Shown here one piece after another: positions 29,680 to 40,066 of a DNA stretch of 52,893 bases. The DNA lies in NCBI GenBank assembly GCA_024274695.1, contig JAJSAI010000006.1, positions 1 through 52,893 of the forward strand. Reading direction: 5' to 3'. The notes under the pieces were generated by a model that did no database searches, was not told the DNA's origin, and was given only the letters and a program-made list of their open reading frames with translations. The DNA comes from an archaeon. Lineage in GTDB: Archaea; B1Sed10-29; JAJSAI01. Each line of letters starts with the position of its first letter. Position 1 is the stretch's first letter. The position numbers and the translations under genes are program-made.

Positions 29680-30356
29680 ACATGATTGAGAAAAAGTTCG
29701 TTGAAGACGGAATAACAAGGATGCAGACAAAGGAGTTCATAAAAAATGAGATCAAGAGAGCGGGAGTAGTCAACGTTAACATACAGAGGACAACCCTCTC
29801 AACCAGGATAAGCGTGCTCGCAGAAAATCCCGGGATCGTCATAGGAAGGAAAGGGAGAGGAATCCGGGAAATGGTGGAAAAAATAGAAAAAGAGATGAAC
29901 ATAGAGAACCCGCAGATAGAAGTGAGCGGTGTAGAAGAAGGAAGCCTTGAGCCAGTGGTCATAGGAAACTGGATAGCAAGAATGATTGAAAGAGGGTTCA
30001 CGCCAAAAAGGGCGATGGCCAGAGCCCTCCAAAGAGTCATGTCAGCTCACGCTCAAGGATGCGAGATCATAGTAAAAGGAGTAGTAAGAGGAAAAGGAAA
30101 GAAAGCAGGAAAACTAAGGATGTCCGCAGGATACCTGAAAAAAGCAGGATACGGAACCAATCTCGTGAAAGAGTACAAGGGAGTAGCAGTCCTCAAGCAA
30201 GGAGTCCTTGGAATCACCGTCAGAATAGTACCTCCAGACGTCATATTCCCAGACTACGTGAGGATCCCCGCAGAGGAAACAGCGGTTGAAGCCGCTGTTG
30301 TAGAAAAAGAAGCAGAGGTAAAAGAGAATGGCGATAATCAGAAAGAAGGAGCTTAA
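29676..30356 (+). CDS. rps3: ribosomal protein S3
   Basis: KH motif GIVIGRKGRGIREM. Confidence 0.94.
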   Translation: MNMIEKKFVEDGITRMQTKEFIKNEIKRAGVVNVNIQRTTLSTRISVLAENPGIVIGRKGRGIREMVEKIEKEMNIENPQIEVSGVEEGSLEPVVIGNWIARMIERGFTPKRAMARALQRVMSAHAQGCEIIVKGVVRGKGKKAGKLRMSAGYLKKAGYGTNLVKEYKGVAVLKQGVLGITVRIVPPDVIFPDYVRIPAEETAVEAAVVEKEAEVKENGDNQKEGA

Positions 30357-30528
30357 AGGAATGAGCAAAGAAGAACTGCTCGCCAAGGAAAAGGAAATCC
30401 GCTCAGAGCTCATGAGAGAACTGGGAGCCGCAAGAAGCGGCACCAGGCCAGAAAACCCAGGAAAAATAAGAGAGATGAAAAGAACAATAGCAAGGATAAA
30501 GACGTACCTGAGAGGTGTAAACGAGTAA
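30328..30528 (+). CDS. rpl29: ribosomal protein L29
   Basis: LKGMSKEELLAKEKEIRSELMRE. Confidence 0.93.
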   Translation: MAIIRKKELKGMSKEELLAKEKEIRSELMRELGAARSGTRPENPGKIREMKRTIARIKTYLRGVNE

Positions 30529-30834
30529 ATGGGAGAAATCTGCGAGATCTGCGGGCTGCCTAAGGAAATATGCACCTGCGAGGAAATGACAAAGGAAGAG
30601 CAGAAGATACAAATATACGAAAAACAGGCCAAAGGAAGAAAATACGTCACGATCATCGAAGGCTTTGAGCCTTCATTCAACATAGAAAAACTTGCGAAAG
30701 AACTGAAACAGGAACTCGCGTGCGGAGGAACAACCAAAAAAGGAAGAATAGAACTGCAGGGACAACACAAGCAAAAGGTGAAGGCCGCACTGATAAAACG
30801 CGGCTTCAAAGAAAACCAGATAGACGTGTATTAG
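30529..30834 (+). CDS. translation initiation factor SUI1/eIF1-like
   Basis: ICGLPKEICTCEE, LACGGTTKKGRIELQGQH. Confidence 0.93.
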   Translation: MGEICEICGLPKEICTCEEMTKEEQKIQIYEKQAKGRKYVTIIEGFEPSFNIEKLAKELKQELACGGTTKKGRIELQGQHKQKVKAALIKRGFKENQIDVY

Positions 30835-31119
30835 ATGCACAAAATAGTAATGGAAGAACTGATAGGCAAGAAAGTCAGAATCAAGAAAAGCAGCATGCCA
30901 GAACTCGAGGGAACGGAAGGAACAGTAACAGGAGAAACCCTGAAAACCCTGAAAATCCGGACGAACGGAAAAGAAATCACAGTACCAAAAAAAGACTGCA
31001 CGTTTGAGTTCGAAAGAAAAGGAAGATGGGTGGAAGTAAAAGGAAAGGACATCATGTTCAGACCCGAAGAACGGATAAAAAAGCACTGGAGGAAAATGCA
31101 TGCAAGAATGCGGAGATAA
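30835..31119 (+). CDS. rnp1: RNase P protein component 1 (Rpp29/Pop4)
   Basis: [24 protein letters not shown], operon position. Confidence 0.92.
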   Translation: MHKIVMEELIGKKVRIKKSSMPELEGTEGTVTGETLKTLKIRTNGKEITVPKKDCTFEFERKGRWVEVKGKDIMFRPEERIKKHWRKMHARMRR

Positions 31120-31390
31120 GAACTGCCCGATCCACGGGAACCTTAGAGTCAGGGGTAGCGTGCTCACTGGAGTAGTGGTGAGCAAGAAAACAAAGAACAC
31201 GGTAACCGTGGAAAGACACTACCTCCACTACGTGCCGAAGTACGAAAGGTACGAGAGAAGAAAGAGCAAGATACACGCTCACCTCCCGCAGTGCATGCAG
31301 AAAGAAGTTAATGTGGGAGACACAGTCGTCATAGGAGAATGTAGGAAAATAAGCCGTGGGAAAGCGTTTGTAGTGGTGAGCAAAAAATGA
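31100..31390 (+). CDS. rps17: ribosomal protein S17
   Basis: [20 protein letters not shown]. Confidence 0.94.
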   Translation: MQECGDKNCPIHGNLRVRGSVLTGVVVSKKTKNTVTVERHYLHYVPKYERYERRKSKIHAHLPQCMQKEVNVGDTVVIGECRKISRGKAFVVVSKK

Positions 31391-31785
31391 GAGGAATATC
31401 CAGCAAGGTGACAGGAGGAGTATCAATAGGCTCTCTGGTAGCCTGTGACGACAACTCGGGAGCCAAGGTACTCAAGGTCATAGGAAAAGAAGGATACAGA
31501 GGAAGAAAGAACAGGAGAGCAACAATAGGAGTTGGGGACATATTCATAGCATCAGTAGTCAAGGGCAACGTTAGAATGAGGAAAAAGAAGGTAAGATGCG
31601 TGCTCATCAGGCAAAGGAAAGAATACAGGAGAGCCAACGGAATGAGAGTAAAATTCGAGGACAACGCCGCAATCATAATCACAGACAAGAACGAACCCCA
31701 AAGCTCTGAAATAAAAGGGGTCGTAGCGAAAGAGGTTGCTGAAAGATTCCCCAAGATCGCAACAATAGCCAAAAACGTGGTGTGA
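31387..31785 (+). CDS. rpl14: ribosomal protein L14
   Basis: [19 protein letters not shown]. Confidence 0.96.
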   Translation: MRGISSKVTGGVSIGSLVACDDNSGAKVLKVIGKEGYRGRKNRRATIGVGDIFIASVVKGNVRMRKKKVRCVLIRQRKEYRRANGMRVKFEDNAAIIITDKNEPQSSEIKGVVAKEVAERFPKIATIAKNVV

Positions 31786-32141
31786 AAATGAAGCCCGGAA
31801 AACAGAGGAAAAAAATCGAAGAGCTTCCCAAGCACGCTAGAAGAAAGCAGATGTCTGCAAGACTGTCCAAAGAACTCTCCGAGAAGTACAAGAGGAGAAA
31901 CTTCAGGATAAGGAAAGGAGACAGAGTAAGGATAATGAGGGGAAAGCACAAGGGAAAAGAAGCAAAAGTCACGAAAGTGCTGCTGAAGGACTACAAGGTT
32001 CTCCTAGAGGGAATAACCTACAAGAAAAAAGACGGGACCGAAAAACAAGTCCCAATAAGCCCGAGCAACCTCATGATCATAGAACTAGACCTCTCTGACA
32101 AGAGAAGGGTTGAAGCCCTAGAAAGAAAGATAAAGGGTTGA
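31782..32141 (+). CDS. rpl24: ribosomal protein L24
   Basis: KGDRVRIMRGKHKGKEAKVTKV (KOW). Confidence 0.95.
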   Translation: MKMKPGKQRKKIEELPKHARRKQMSARLSKELSEKYKRRNFRIRKGDRVRIMRGKHKGKEAKVTKVLLKDYKVLLEGITYKKKDGTEKQVPISPSNLMIIELDLSDKRRVEALERKIKG

Positions 32142-32145
32142 TTAT

Positions 32146-32850
32146 ATGCACATGAAAAGACTCAACGCACCAAGAGCATGGAACATACCACGCAAAGGAA
32201 AGGTATGGGCCCCGAGAACAGTTCCAGGAGCTCATCCGAAGGAGAAAAGCGTTCCGCTCCTAGTGGTAATCAGGGACATGCTCAAAAAAGCAGATAACGC
32301 AAGAGAAGCCATCAAGATAATAAAAGAAGGAAAAGTTCTTGTGGACGGGAGAGTCATAAAAGAACCCAAGTTCGGCGTTGGGTTCATGGACGTTGTTTCA
32401 ATACCGCTCATAGAAGAGTACTACAGGGTATTGTACGACAAGAAAGGAAGGATAGTACTGGAACAGATAGACGAGAGCGAGAAGGATTTCAAACTCTGCA
32501 AGATACGCAATAAAACAATCTTGAAGAAAGGAAGGCTCCAGCTCAACCTGCATGACGGAAGGAACCAACTTGCAGACAATGATGTTTACAAGACAGGGGA
32601 TGTTATCAAAATAACAATACCAGAACAGAAGATCGTCAAGCACATTCCTCTAGAAAAGGGCTCTCTCGTGTACCTCAGCGGAGGAAAGCACGCTGGAATA
32701 ACCGCGAGAGTCAAGGAGATACTCCCAGGGACCATGACAAGAAAACCAATAGTGGTCCTGGAAAGCGAGGACGGCAAGGAAATAAGAGCCCTCAAGGATC
32801 ACGCGTTCGTGATAGGAAAGGACAAGCCTGAAGTCAAGGTAGGTGTTTGA
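32146..32850 (+). CDS. rps4e: ribosomal protein S4e
   Basis: KRLNAPRAWNIPRKGKVWAPRTVPGAHPKEKSVPL. Confidence 0.96.
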   Translation: MHMKRLNAPRAWNIPRKGKVWAPRTVPGAHPKEKSVPLLVVIRDMLKKADNAREAIKIIKEGKVLVDGRVIKEPKFGVGFMDVVSIPLIEEYYRVLYDKKGRIVLEQIDESEKDFKLCKIRNKTILKKGRLQLNLHDGRNQLADNDVYKTGDVIKITIPEQKIVKHIPLEKGSLVYLSGGKHAGITARVKEILPGTMTRKPIVVLESEDGKEIRALKDHAFVIGKDKPEVKVGV

Positions 32851-33347
32851 AAGTGATCAGCATAGACAAGGTAGTAATAAACATTGGGGTTGGATCAGCA
32901 GGAGAAGAACTTGAAAAAGCGAAGACACTAGTAGAAAGAATAAGCGGACAAAAGGCAGTCATCACGAAAGCAAAGAAGAGGATACCAACCTGGGGAATAA
33001 GAAAAAGAATGCCCATAGGCGTGAAAGTCACCCTCAGGAAAGAAAAGGCAGAAAAGTTCCTGAAAGAAGCGCTTGAAGCAGTGGATAACCAAATAAAAGA
33101 ATCCTCCATATCTGACAACGGAACGTTCTCGTTTGGAGTGAAAGAATACATTGACCTGCCAAACATCAAGTACGATCCTGACATAGGAATCTTCGGCTTT
33201 GATGTTTGCGTGAACCTTAAAAAATGGGGTTACAGAATAAGCAAGAGAAAAAGACAGAAGAGAAAAATACCCAAAAAACACAGGATCACTCGTGAGGATG
33301 TCAAAAAGTTCCTGGAAGAAAAATATGCTGTTAAGGTGATCGAATGA
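32847..33347 (+). CDS. rpl5: ribosomal protein L5
   Basis: [36 protein letters not shown] start. Confidence 0.95.
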   Translation: MKVISIDKVVINIGVGSAGEELEKAKTLVERISGQKAVITKAKKRIPTWGIRKRMPIGVKVTLRKEKAEKFLKEALEAVDNQIKESSISDNGTFSFGVKEYIDLPNIKYDPDIGIFGFDVCVNLKKWGYRISKRKRQKRKIPKKHRITREDVKKFLEEKYAVKVIE

Positions 33348-33514
33348 AGAAGGTCAGAAAGCCAAGATTCAAGAGGCCTAGGAGGAAAGAAGAGGGGAGA
33401 GCCTGCAGGATCTGCGGAAGGCCTGAAGGGCTCATCAGAAAGTACGGCATAAACATGTGCAGGCAGTGCTTCAAAAGAAAGGCGAGGGAGATAGGCTTCG
33501 AAAAATACAACTGA
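33344..33514 (+). CDS. rps14: ribosomal protein S14 (zinc form; not in supplied ORF track)
   Basis: Hand translation [56 protein letters not shown]. Confidence 0.95.
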   Translation: MKKVRKPRFKRPRRKEEGRACRICGRPEGLIRKYGINMCRQCFKRKAREIGFEKYN

Positions 33515-33518
33515 GGTA

Positions 33519-33908
33519 ATGCTCATGGACCCGATAGCAGACGGACTCATCAACCTGAAAAACTGTGAGATGGTAGGAAAGAAGGAATGCAGGATAAAGC
33601 CAGCCTCCAAGCTAATGGGGGAAATCCTCAGGCTAATGCAGAAAGAAGGGTACATAGGAGAATTCGAGTTCATAGAAAACGGCAGAGGAGGAGAATACAA
33701 GGTAAAGCTCTTGGGAAGAATAAACAACTGCAAGGCCATCAAACCAAGATACCCCGTAAAAAAGGATGAGTACCCCGACTGGGAAAAGAGGTACCTTCCC
33801 GCCAAGAACTTCGGAATGCTCATAGTCTCAACACCAAAAGGTCTCATGACCCACAACGAGGCCAAAAAAGAGGGCACAGGAGGAAGGCTTATTGCCTTCG
33901 TCTACTGA
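33519..33908 (+). CDS. rps8: ribosomal protein S8
   Basis: [15 protein letters not shown]. Confidence 0.94.
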   Translation: MLMDPIADGLINLKNCEMVGKKECRIKPASKLMGEILRLMQKEGYIGEFEFIENGRGGEYKVKLLGRINNCKAIKPRYPVKKDEYPDWEKRYLPAKNFGMLIVSTPKGLMTHNEAKKEGTGGRLIAFVY

Positions 33909-33918
33909 GGTGCGGAGA

Positions 33919-34443
33919 ATGGAAAGAGTAATCCCAATACCAGAAGGCGTTGAAGTAACACCCACGACAACAGGATTCAAGGTAAAAGGGAAACTGGGAG
34001 AGCTTGAAAGAGAGTTTGACATGAGCATGATAAAAACAGAAAAGAGAGGAGACTCAATCGCCATAATCATGGACAAGCCCAAGATAAGGAGGAAGGACAA
34101 AGCAATGCTCGGAACAATAGCCGCGCACCTGAAGAACATGATAAGAGGAGTTAATGAAGGATTCGAGTACAAGCTCAAGATAATCTACACTCACTTCCCC
34201 ATGAACGTTAGCGTTCAAGGCAATGAAGTGGTGATAAAGAACTTCTTCGGAGAAAAACACCCGAGGAAGGCCAAGATAGTGGGGAACGTCCAGGTAGAGA
34301 TCAATGGCCAGGAAGTCATAGTCAAGGGGATAAACAGAGAAGAGGTCGGACAGACCGCCGCTAACATAGAACAAGCAACAAGAGTAAAAGGAAGGGACGT
34401 TAGGAAATTCCAGGACGGAATATACATCGTGTCTAAGGGATGA
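33919..34443 (+). CDS. rpl6: ribosomal protein L6
   Basis: IPEGVEV...FKVKGKLGELEREF. Confidence 0.94.
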   Translation: MERVIPIPEGVEVTPTTTGFKVKGKLGELEREFDMSMIKTEKRGDSIAIIMDKPKIRRKDKAMLGTIAAHLKNMIRGVNEGFEYKLKIIYTHFPMNVSVQGNEVVIKNFFGEKHPRKAKIVGNVQVEINGQEVIVKGINREEVGQTAANIEQATRVKGRDVRKFQDGIYIVSKG

Positions 34444-34448
34444 TGCTC

Positions 34449-34796
34449 ATGGAGAAAAGAAAGAAGCCTTCGTTCCACAGGCAAAACTCGCACAGGAAAG
34501 AAAGGGTCTCGGACAGCTGGAGAAGGCCGAGAGGAATAGACTCCAAGCAGGCCCTCAAGAAAAAGTACATGGGCGCAAGGCCAACTCCAGGGTACGGGCA
34601 GCCTAAAAAAGTCAGGGGGAAACACCCTTCTGGACTTGAGGACGTTCTCGTCCACAACCCGAAAGAACTTGAAGGGCTTGACAAAGAAAAGCATGCTGTG
34701 AGGATAGCACACACTGTAGGAAAGAAAAAGAGGCTTGAAATAATAAAACAGGCGGAGGAAATGGGCCTCAAGATACTTAACAAGGGTGTAGCGTGA
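34449..34796 (+). CDS. rpl32e: ribosomal protein L32e
   Basis: SWRRPRGIDSK, PTPGYGQPKKVRGKHPSGLEDVLV. Confidence 0.95.
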   Translation: MEKRKKPSFHRQNSHRKERVSDSWRRPRGIDSKQALKKKYMGARPTPGYGQPKKVRGKHPSGLEDVLVHNPKELEGLDKEKHAVRIAHTVGKKKRLEIIKQAEEMGLKILNKGVA

Positions 34797-35230
34797 TGGA
34801 GCTAAAGCAGGTAAAAAGGCTGGCAGCAAGAGTAACTGGCGCCGGAGAAAAGAGGATCAGGATCAGGGACCCAGAGAAAGCGCAGCAGGCGATGACAGGA
34901 GATGACATAAGAGCACTCATCAAGCAAGGCGCGATAGAAGTAATCCAGAAGAAGGGAGTCAGCAGGGCAAGGGCTAACAAAATAAGAGCCCAGAAGAAAA
35001 AGGGCCTCAGGAAAGGCAGGGGAAAAAGAAAGGGAGGAACAAAGAGCAGGACTCCCAAGAAAGAAAAGTGGATGAAGAGAGTGAGAGCCCTCAGAAGAAA
35101 ACTCAGAGGAGAGAAGAAGAACCTCACACCCAACGCGTACCAGAGACTCTACAGGATGATAAAAGGAGGGTTCTTCAGGGATAAGGGCCACCTAGAGCTC
35201 TACCTGAAGGAAAGAGGAATAAAGAAGTGA
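34793..35230 (+). CDS. rpl19e: ribosomal protein L19e
   Basis: KQVKRLAARVTGAGEKRIRI...RKGRGKRKGGTKSRTPKKEKWMKRVRALRR. Confidence 0.95.
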   Translation: MMELKQVKRLAARVTGAGEKRIRIRDPEKAQQAMTGDDIRALIKQGAIEVIQKKGVSRARANKIRAQKKKGLRKGRGKRKGGTKSRTPKKEKWMKRVRALRRKLRGEKKNLTPNAYQRLYRMIKGGFFRDKGHLELYLKERGIKK

Positions 35231-35235
35231 TGCTA

Positions 35236-35736
35236 ATGGCCAACAAACCAACGTACAAGGTTCCGAGAAGAAGGAGAAGAGAAGGGAAAACGAACTACAG
35301 GAAAAGGCTAGAGCTCCTTAAGAGCGGTAAGCCAAGGCTAGTCGTCAGGATGACACACAATCAGGCGATAGCCCAGGTCATAGAATACCATCCTGAAGGA
35401 GACAGAACAATTGTCTCCGCGACCAGCAGAGAACTCAAAAAATACGGGTGGACAGGGCACGGAGGAAACTGCGCCGCAGCATACCTCACAGGATACCTGT
35501 GCGGAAAGAAAGCGTTAAAGGCGGGAATAAAAGAACTCGTGCCGGACATAGGACTGCACACTCCAGTCCACGGTTCCAACGTATTCGCGGTCATAAAAGG
35601 AGGGATAGACGCGGGAGTGCTCATTCCTGCTGACGAAAGCGCGTTCCCGGCAGCGGACAGGCTGGCAGGAAAGCACTTGAAAAACAAGCAGGACGTGGAG
35701 AGCATAAAAAACAAAATAGGTGAAGAGAATGTCTGA
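35236..35736 (+). CDS. rpl18: ribosomal protein L18
   Basis: YKVPRRRRREGKTNYRKRLELLKSGKPRLVVR. Confidence 0.95.
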   Translation: MANKPTYKVPRRRRREGKTNYRKRLELLKSGKPRLVVRMTHNQAIAQVIEYHPEGDRTIVSATSRELKKYGWTGHGGNCAAAYLTGYLCGKKALKAGIKELVPDIGLHTPVHGSNVFAVIKGGIDAGVLIPADESAFPAADRLAGKHLKNKQDVESIKNKIGEENV

Positions 35737-36322
35737 ATGGACTCCTAAGACCAAGCTCGGCAGAATGGTGCTCAACGGGGAGATCACCAATCTTGAAGAA
35801 GTGTACTCCCGGAACATGGCAATACTCGAGCCAGAGATAATAGACCTACTTGTACCCAACCTAGAGCACGAAATACTCCAGAAGAACAGCGTGCAGAGGA
35901 TAACAAAGAACGGTAGAAGGATCTCCTTCAGGGTCGTGTCAGCCGTAGGGAACAAGGACGGATACGTTGGTGTAGGAGTCGGAAAAGGCCTTGAAATGAG
36001 AACAGCCATAGAAAAGTCAATCAAAAACGCGAAAAGAAACCTGATCCACATTCACAGGGGCTGCGGGAGCTGGGAATGCGCCTGCGGCGAAGAACACAGC
36101 CTCCCGTTCAAGGTTTCAGGAAAGAACTCTTCAGTAAAAATAGAGATATACCCTGCCCCGAAGGGAACAGGGGTCGTGGCAGGAGGGACAGCAAGGAAGA
36201 TACTGGAACTCGCTGGAATAAAGGACGCGTGGTCCAAGACCTTCGGCCAGACCACCACAAGAGTAAACTTCGCGCTCGCAACCCTTGACGCGCTGAGACA
36301 ACTTAGGAAGATAAGAAGGTGA
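35729..36322 (+). CDS. rps5: ribosomal protein S5
   Basis: WTPKTKLGRMVLNGEI, GVGVGKGLEMRTAIEKSIKNAK, GCGSWECAC. Confidence 0.96.
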   Translation: MSEWTPKTKLGRMVLNGEITNLEEVYSRNMAILEPEIIDLLVPNLEHEILQKNSVQRITKNGRRISFRVVSAVGNKDGYVGVGVGKGLEMRTAIEKSIKNAKRNLIHIHRGCGSWECACGEEHSLPFKVSGKNSSVKIEIYPAPKGTGVVAGGTARKILELAGIKDAWSKTFGQTTTRVNFALATLDALRQLRKIRR

Positions 36323-36329
36323 ACACGGG

Positions 36330-36779
36330 ATGATAGTAGCAATAAGAGTCAGAGGCCCAGCAGACGTGAAAAAAGAGATTAACGATACCCTGGAAATGCT
36401 TAAGCTAAAAAAGCCTAACAACTGTGTCGTGCTTCCTGAAAATGACTCAATAAAGGGAATGCTCCAGAAGGCGAAGGACTACATAACCTGGGGAGAAATT
36501 AACAGGGACAACCTGGAAAGACTCCTGTTCAAGTGGGGAAGAGTCCCCGGAGGAAGGATAACAGAAGAATACCTGAAGGAAAAAGGTTATACTAAAGCAA
36601 AGTTCTTGGACGACGTTTACAACGGAAAAATAAAGCTGAAAGACTACGGGATAAAACAGCCGTTCAGACTACACCCCCCGAGGAAAGGCTGGGGAAGCGT
36701 GAAGAAAGGGTTCCATGAAAAGGGAGCCCTTGGATACAGGGGAGAAAAAATAAACGAGCTCCTTGAAAGAATGCTGTGA
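36330..36779 (+). CDS. rpl30: ribosomal protein L30
   Basis: IRVRGPADVKKEINDTLEMLKLKKPNNCVVLPE. Confidence 0.94.
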   Translation: MIVAIRVRGPADVKKEINDTLEMLKLKKPNNCVVLPENDSIKGMLQKAKDYITWGEINRDNLERLLFKWGRVPGGRITEEYLKEKGYTKAKFLDDVYNGKIKLKDYGIKQPFRLHPPRKGWGSVKKGFHEKGALGYRGEKINELLERML

Positions 36780-36790
36780 GGGAGACAAAA

Positions 36791-37195
36791 ATGAAGAGGA
36801 GGAAAAGAAAGATACACAAGAAAGGAAGAGGAACAAGGACAGTATTCAGGGGAAACACCAAGAAAGGCAGAGGAAGAGGAAGCAGGATGGGGAACCCAAG
36901 CGTCAAGTCAAAAGGAGGGGGAGGAGAGAGAAACATACAGCACGTTTACAAAAAACAGAGGCACAGACTGCTTGAAAGAAAAGGGTTTACTTCAATCAAG
37001 AAAAAACCAAGAGCAATAAACCTGAAGGACCTTGACTACTCGCAAAAAGAGATTGACGTCACGAAAATGGGCTACGAGAAGGTTCTCGGGGCTGGAGAAG
37101 TCCTAGCACCTGTCACTATCATCGCAAAGTTTTTTACCCAGAAGGCCATTGAAAAGATCGAGAAAGCAGGCGGAAAGGCGATGGTGAAACAGTGA
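36791..37195 (+). CDS. rpl15: ribosomal protein L15
   Basis: GRGTRT...GNTKKGRGRGSRMGNPS, operon position. Confidence 0.93.
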   Translation: MKRRKRKIHKKGRGTRTVFRGNTKKGRGRGSRMGNPSVKSKGGGGERNIQHVYKKQRHRLLERKGFTSIKKKPRAINLKDLDYSQKEIDVTKMGYEKVLGAGEVLAPVTIIAKFFTQKAIEKIEKAGGKAMVKQ

Positions 37196-38637
37196 TGGAC
37201 ATAAAAGTGTTCGAAAAGCTCGGGTCCTTTCTCCCAGAAATACAGCCCCCGAGCGGAAAACCTCCCCTGAAAGCAAGGGTAAAATGGACGTTAGCGGCGC
37301 TTATCCTTTTCTTTCTGCTAGGAATAGTAACACCAGTAGGCCTTGCTCCTGCAGCGCAGGCACAGCACCTTGAAAGCCTGCAGATGATACTCGCTAGCAA
37401 GATAGGAACAATAGCAACACTGGGTATCGGACCCATAGTGATGGGAAGCATAATCCTACAGCTGCTGGTGGGCGCCGGGCTCATAAAAATGGACAGGAGC
37501 AGCCCTAAGGACAGGAGAGCGTTCCAAACAGCTCAGAAGATTTTAGCCATATTCTTCTGCTTCTTTGAAGCAGGAATTTACACCATGTCAGGGTACATAC
37601 CCGCGGCGCCCGGAATGCAGGCTCTTGTGCTACTGCAGATCGCGTTCGGCGGTATAATCATAATGTACCTTGACGAGCTGATAAACAAGTACGGTATAGG
37701 ATCTGGAGTCGGAATATTCATCGCAGCAGGAGTCTCACAATCAATAGTCTGGAAAGCATTCTCCTTCTTCCAGACAGGGGGGACATTCATAGGGCTGGTG
37801 CCCCAGCTCCTAGCAGGGCTCGGCGCAGGAGAAATTTCAGAGGCTGCTTTGACACCCCTGCTGTTCACGCTACTCGTGTTCCTGATAGTAGTATACTTTG
37901 AGTCCATGAAAATAGAGATACCACTCACCTTCGGGCAGATAAGGGGAATGGGTGCAAGGTATCCTCTGAAGTTCTTGTACGTGAGCAACATTCCAGTGAT
38001 CTTCGCGATAGCCCTGTTCGCCAACGTCCAGCTGGTGGGCGCCGCGTTTGACAGCATGGGAATGCCCATCCTAGGACACTTTGAGGGAGGGAGAGCCACT
38101 CAAGAACCAATAATGTGCCTGGGAGGAGAGATGATAACAAAGGGGAGCACTGTGGTGTGCCAGGGAGGAATAGGCGTGCCTGGAATAGCGTACTTCCTTT
38201 CAACACCCTACAGGTACCTTGCAACAAGCCAGGAAATAAGCATTACTCTAGCAAGCCCCCTCAGGATAATGCAGATAGTATTCTTCACGATCGCACTAAT
38301 GCTAATGTGCGTGGTCTTCGGCAAAATATGGGTAGAACTCTCTGGAATGAGCGCTAGGGATGTTGCAAGACAACTGCAGCAGGTCGGCCTGCACGTGCCA
38401 GGATTCAGGAGAGACCCGAGAGTCATAGAAAGAGTGCTAGAAAGGTACATCCCCACCGTCACCGTGCTAGGATCACTGGCAGTAGGGTTCCTGGCGGTGC
38501 TCGCGGACCTTACCGGCGCGCTGGGAACCGGAACAGGGATACTCCTGACAGTAGGAATACTCTACAGGCTGTACGAGGAGCTGGCGTCCGAGCAAGCCAT
38601 GGAAATGATGCCCGCCCTGAAAAAGTTCATGAGCTGA
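37195..38637 (+). CDS. secY: protein translocase SecY
   Basis: Multi-pass; GIGSGVGIFIAAGVSQSIVW, DVARQLQQVGLHVPGFRRDPR. Confidence 0.96.
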   Translation: MDIKVFEKLGSFLPEIQPPSGKPPLKARVKWTLAALILFFLLGIVTPVGLAPAAQAQHLESLQMILASKIGTIATLGIGPIVMGSIILQLLVGAGLIKMDRSSPKDRRAFQTAQKILAIFFCFFEAGIYTMSGYIPAAPGMQALVLLQIAFGGIIIMYLDELINKYGIGSGVGIFIAAGVSQSIVWKAFSFFQTGGTFIGLVPQLLAGLGAGEISEAALTPLLFTLLVFLIVVYFESMKIEIPLTFGQIRGMGARYPLKFLYVSNIPVIFAIALFANVQLVGAAFDSMGMPILGHFEGGRATQEPIMCLGGEMITKGSTVVCQGGIGVPGIAYFLSTPYRYLATSQEISITLASPLRIMQIVFFTIALMLMCVVFGKIWVELSGMSARDVARQLQQVGLHVPGFRRDPRVIERVLERYIPTVTVLGSLAVGFLAVLADLTGALGTGTGILLTVGILYRLYEELASEQAMEMMPALKKFMS

Positions 38638-38640
38638 AGG

Positions 38641-38650
38641 CTTTTTATAA
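38641..38650 (+). promoter_or_regulatory. TATA-like box between secY and DUF106 gene
   Basis: CTTTTTATAA. Confidence 0.45.
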
Positions 38651-38674
38651 AAGATTCCTGGAATAAAAAGAAAG

Positions 38675-39139
38675 GTGAATAGAATGTCCGCCGCTCTGGA
38701 AGTTGCCCTGATCGCGTTCCTGGTCTCACTCGGCAGCATAGCCCTGAGCAAGAAAATGGTTGACCAGGACAGGGTAGAGGAAATAAAGGCAAGAATAAAA
38801 GAGTACAACAAGAAGTACCGGAAGGCCCTAAAAGAGAACGATAAGCAGGCTCTCAAGAAACTAGAGGCAGAGGGCAAGGAGGTCACGAGGATGAGCATGG
38901 AACTGATGAAGTACTCCTTCAAGCCCACGATGTTCACGATAATACCCATCCTCATAGTCATAAGCGCGATAAGAGCAAACTACGGGAACCAAGTTGTCGC
39001 GTCACTTCCCCTGATAGGAGGGGTTGACGCGTTCTGGTGGTATGTTATAGTGGCAATGGCCACTAGCATAACCCTAGAAATAGTGTACAGCGCTTACAGG
39101 AGGAGAAAAAAGAATGGTGGAACCAGGAAAAAGGACTAA
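38675..39139 (+). CDS. DUF106 (EMC3/TMCO1, Oxa1-superfamily) membrane protein
   Basis: N-terminal TM, coiled coil RIKEYNKKYRKALKENDKQALKKLE, C-terminal TMs; located after secY. Confidence 0.85.
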   Translation: MNRMSAALEVALIAFLVSLGSIALSKKMVDQDRVEEIKARIKEYNKKYRKALKENDKQALKKLEAEGKEVTRMSMELMKYSFKPTMFTIIPILIVISAIRANYGNQVVASLPLIGGVDAFWWYVIVAMATSITLEIVYSAYRRRKKNGGTRKKD

Positions 39140-39389
39140 GAAGATGAGGAAGATATTCTACAGGACACCAGGAGGAGAAACAAGAACAAGGTACAAGAGA
39201 AGGAAGAGCAAGAAGAAGAGCTGCGAGATCTGCGGGAGGCAGATACAAGGAAAAAGACCCGGCAGAGCGTACTCTCAGAAACTGTGCCCGTCCTGCCTTG
39301 AAGAGTTCCTAAAGGCCAAAGCAAGAGCAGAAGAAGGACAACCCATCCCCCTAAAGTTCAGGCACCTGCTCAAGAGTGAAGCCGAATGA
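39114..39389 (+). CDS. rpl34e: ribosomal protein L34e
   Basis: RTPGGETRTRYKRRKSKKKSCEICGRQIQGKRPGRAYSQKLCPSCL. Confidence 0.94.
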   Translation: MVEPGKRTKKMRKIFYRTPGGETRTRYKRRKSKKKSCEICGRQIQGKRPGRAYSQKLCPSCLEEFLKAKARAEEGQPIPLKFRHLLKSEAE

Positions 39390-39898
39390 TAATAGCCATA
39401 AGCGGCACAACAGGCTCGGGAAAAGACACTCTGGCAAAGGAACTCGCGGACAGGCTCGGACTACGCCTCGTGAAAGGAAGCCTGAAGGAGTACGCGAAAA
39501 GAGAAGGAGAAGACGTGCTGGAATTCGTAGAAAGAGAGAATATAATAGAATACGACAAAACGCTTGACCAGAAACTCAAAAAAGAAGCGTCCAAGGGAGA
39601 CTGCGTGATAGCAAGCAGGCTCTCAGCAGCCATGATCGCCCCAAACGCTGACCTAAGAATATGGCTTGACGCACCGGAAGAGGAGAGAGCGAGAAGAATA
39701 GAAAAAAGGGATGGAATAAGAAACGGGCTTGAGTACGTTCGCCTGAGGGACAAAGAAAGCAGGGAAAGATTCATCAAAACATACGGGATAGATTACGCTG
39801 ACCTGAAGTATTATGACATGTACCTGAACACAGCAAAATGGAGGCCAAGACAGCTCGCTGACATTGTAATAAAAGCGCTGGAGGGGATGAAAAAATGA
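39386..39898 (+). CDS. cmk: cytidylate kinase
   Basis: IAISGTTGSGKDTLAKELADRLGL. Confidence 0.92.
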   Translation: MIIAISGTTGSGKDTLAKELADRLGLRLVKGSLKEYAKREGEDVLEFVERENIIEYDKTLDQKLKKEASKGDCVIASRLSAAMIAPNADLRIWLDAPEEERARRIEKRDGIRNGLEYVRLRDKESRERFIKTYGIDYADLKYYDMYLNTAKWRPRQLADIVIKALEGMKK

Positions 39899-40059
39899 TA
39901 AAAGAAGGAACAGAGTGCATCATCCTTAAGGGAAGTGATGCTGGAAAAAAGGTAGTAGTCAAAAAGGTGCTTGATAACACTTTCGTGGAAATAGAAGGAG
40001 AAAGAGTAAAGAGAAGGAGAATAAACGTAAGGCACATAGAACCCTTGCTCAAGGGCTGA
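39895..40059 (+). CDS. rpl14e: ribosomal protein L14e, short (not in ORF track)
   Basis: Hand translation MIKEGTECIILKGSDAGKKVVVKKVLDNTFVEIEGERVKRRRINVRHIEPLLKG; between cmk and cbf5. Confidence 0.87.
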   Translation: MIKEGTECIILKGSDAGKKVVVKKVLDNTFVEIEGERVKRRRINVRHIEPLLKG

Positions 40060-40066
40060 GCAGAAG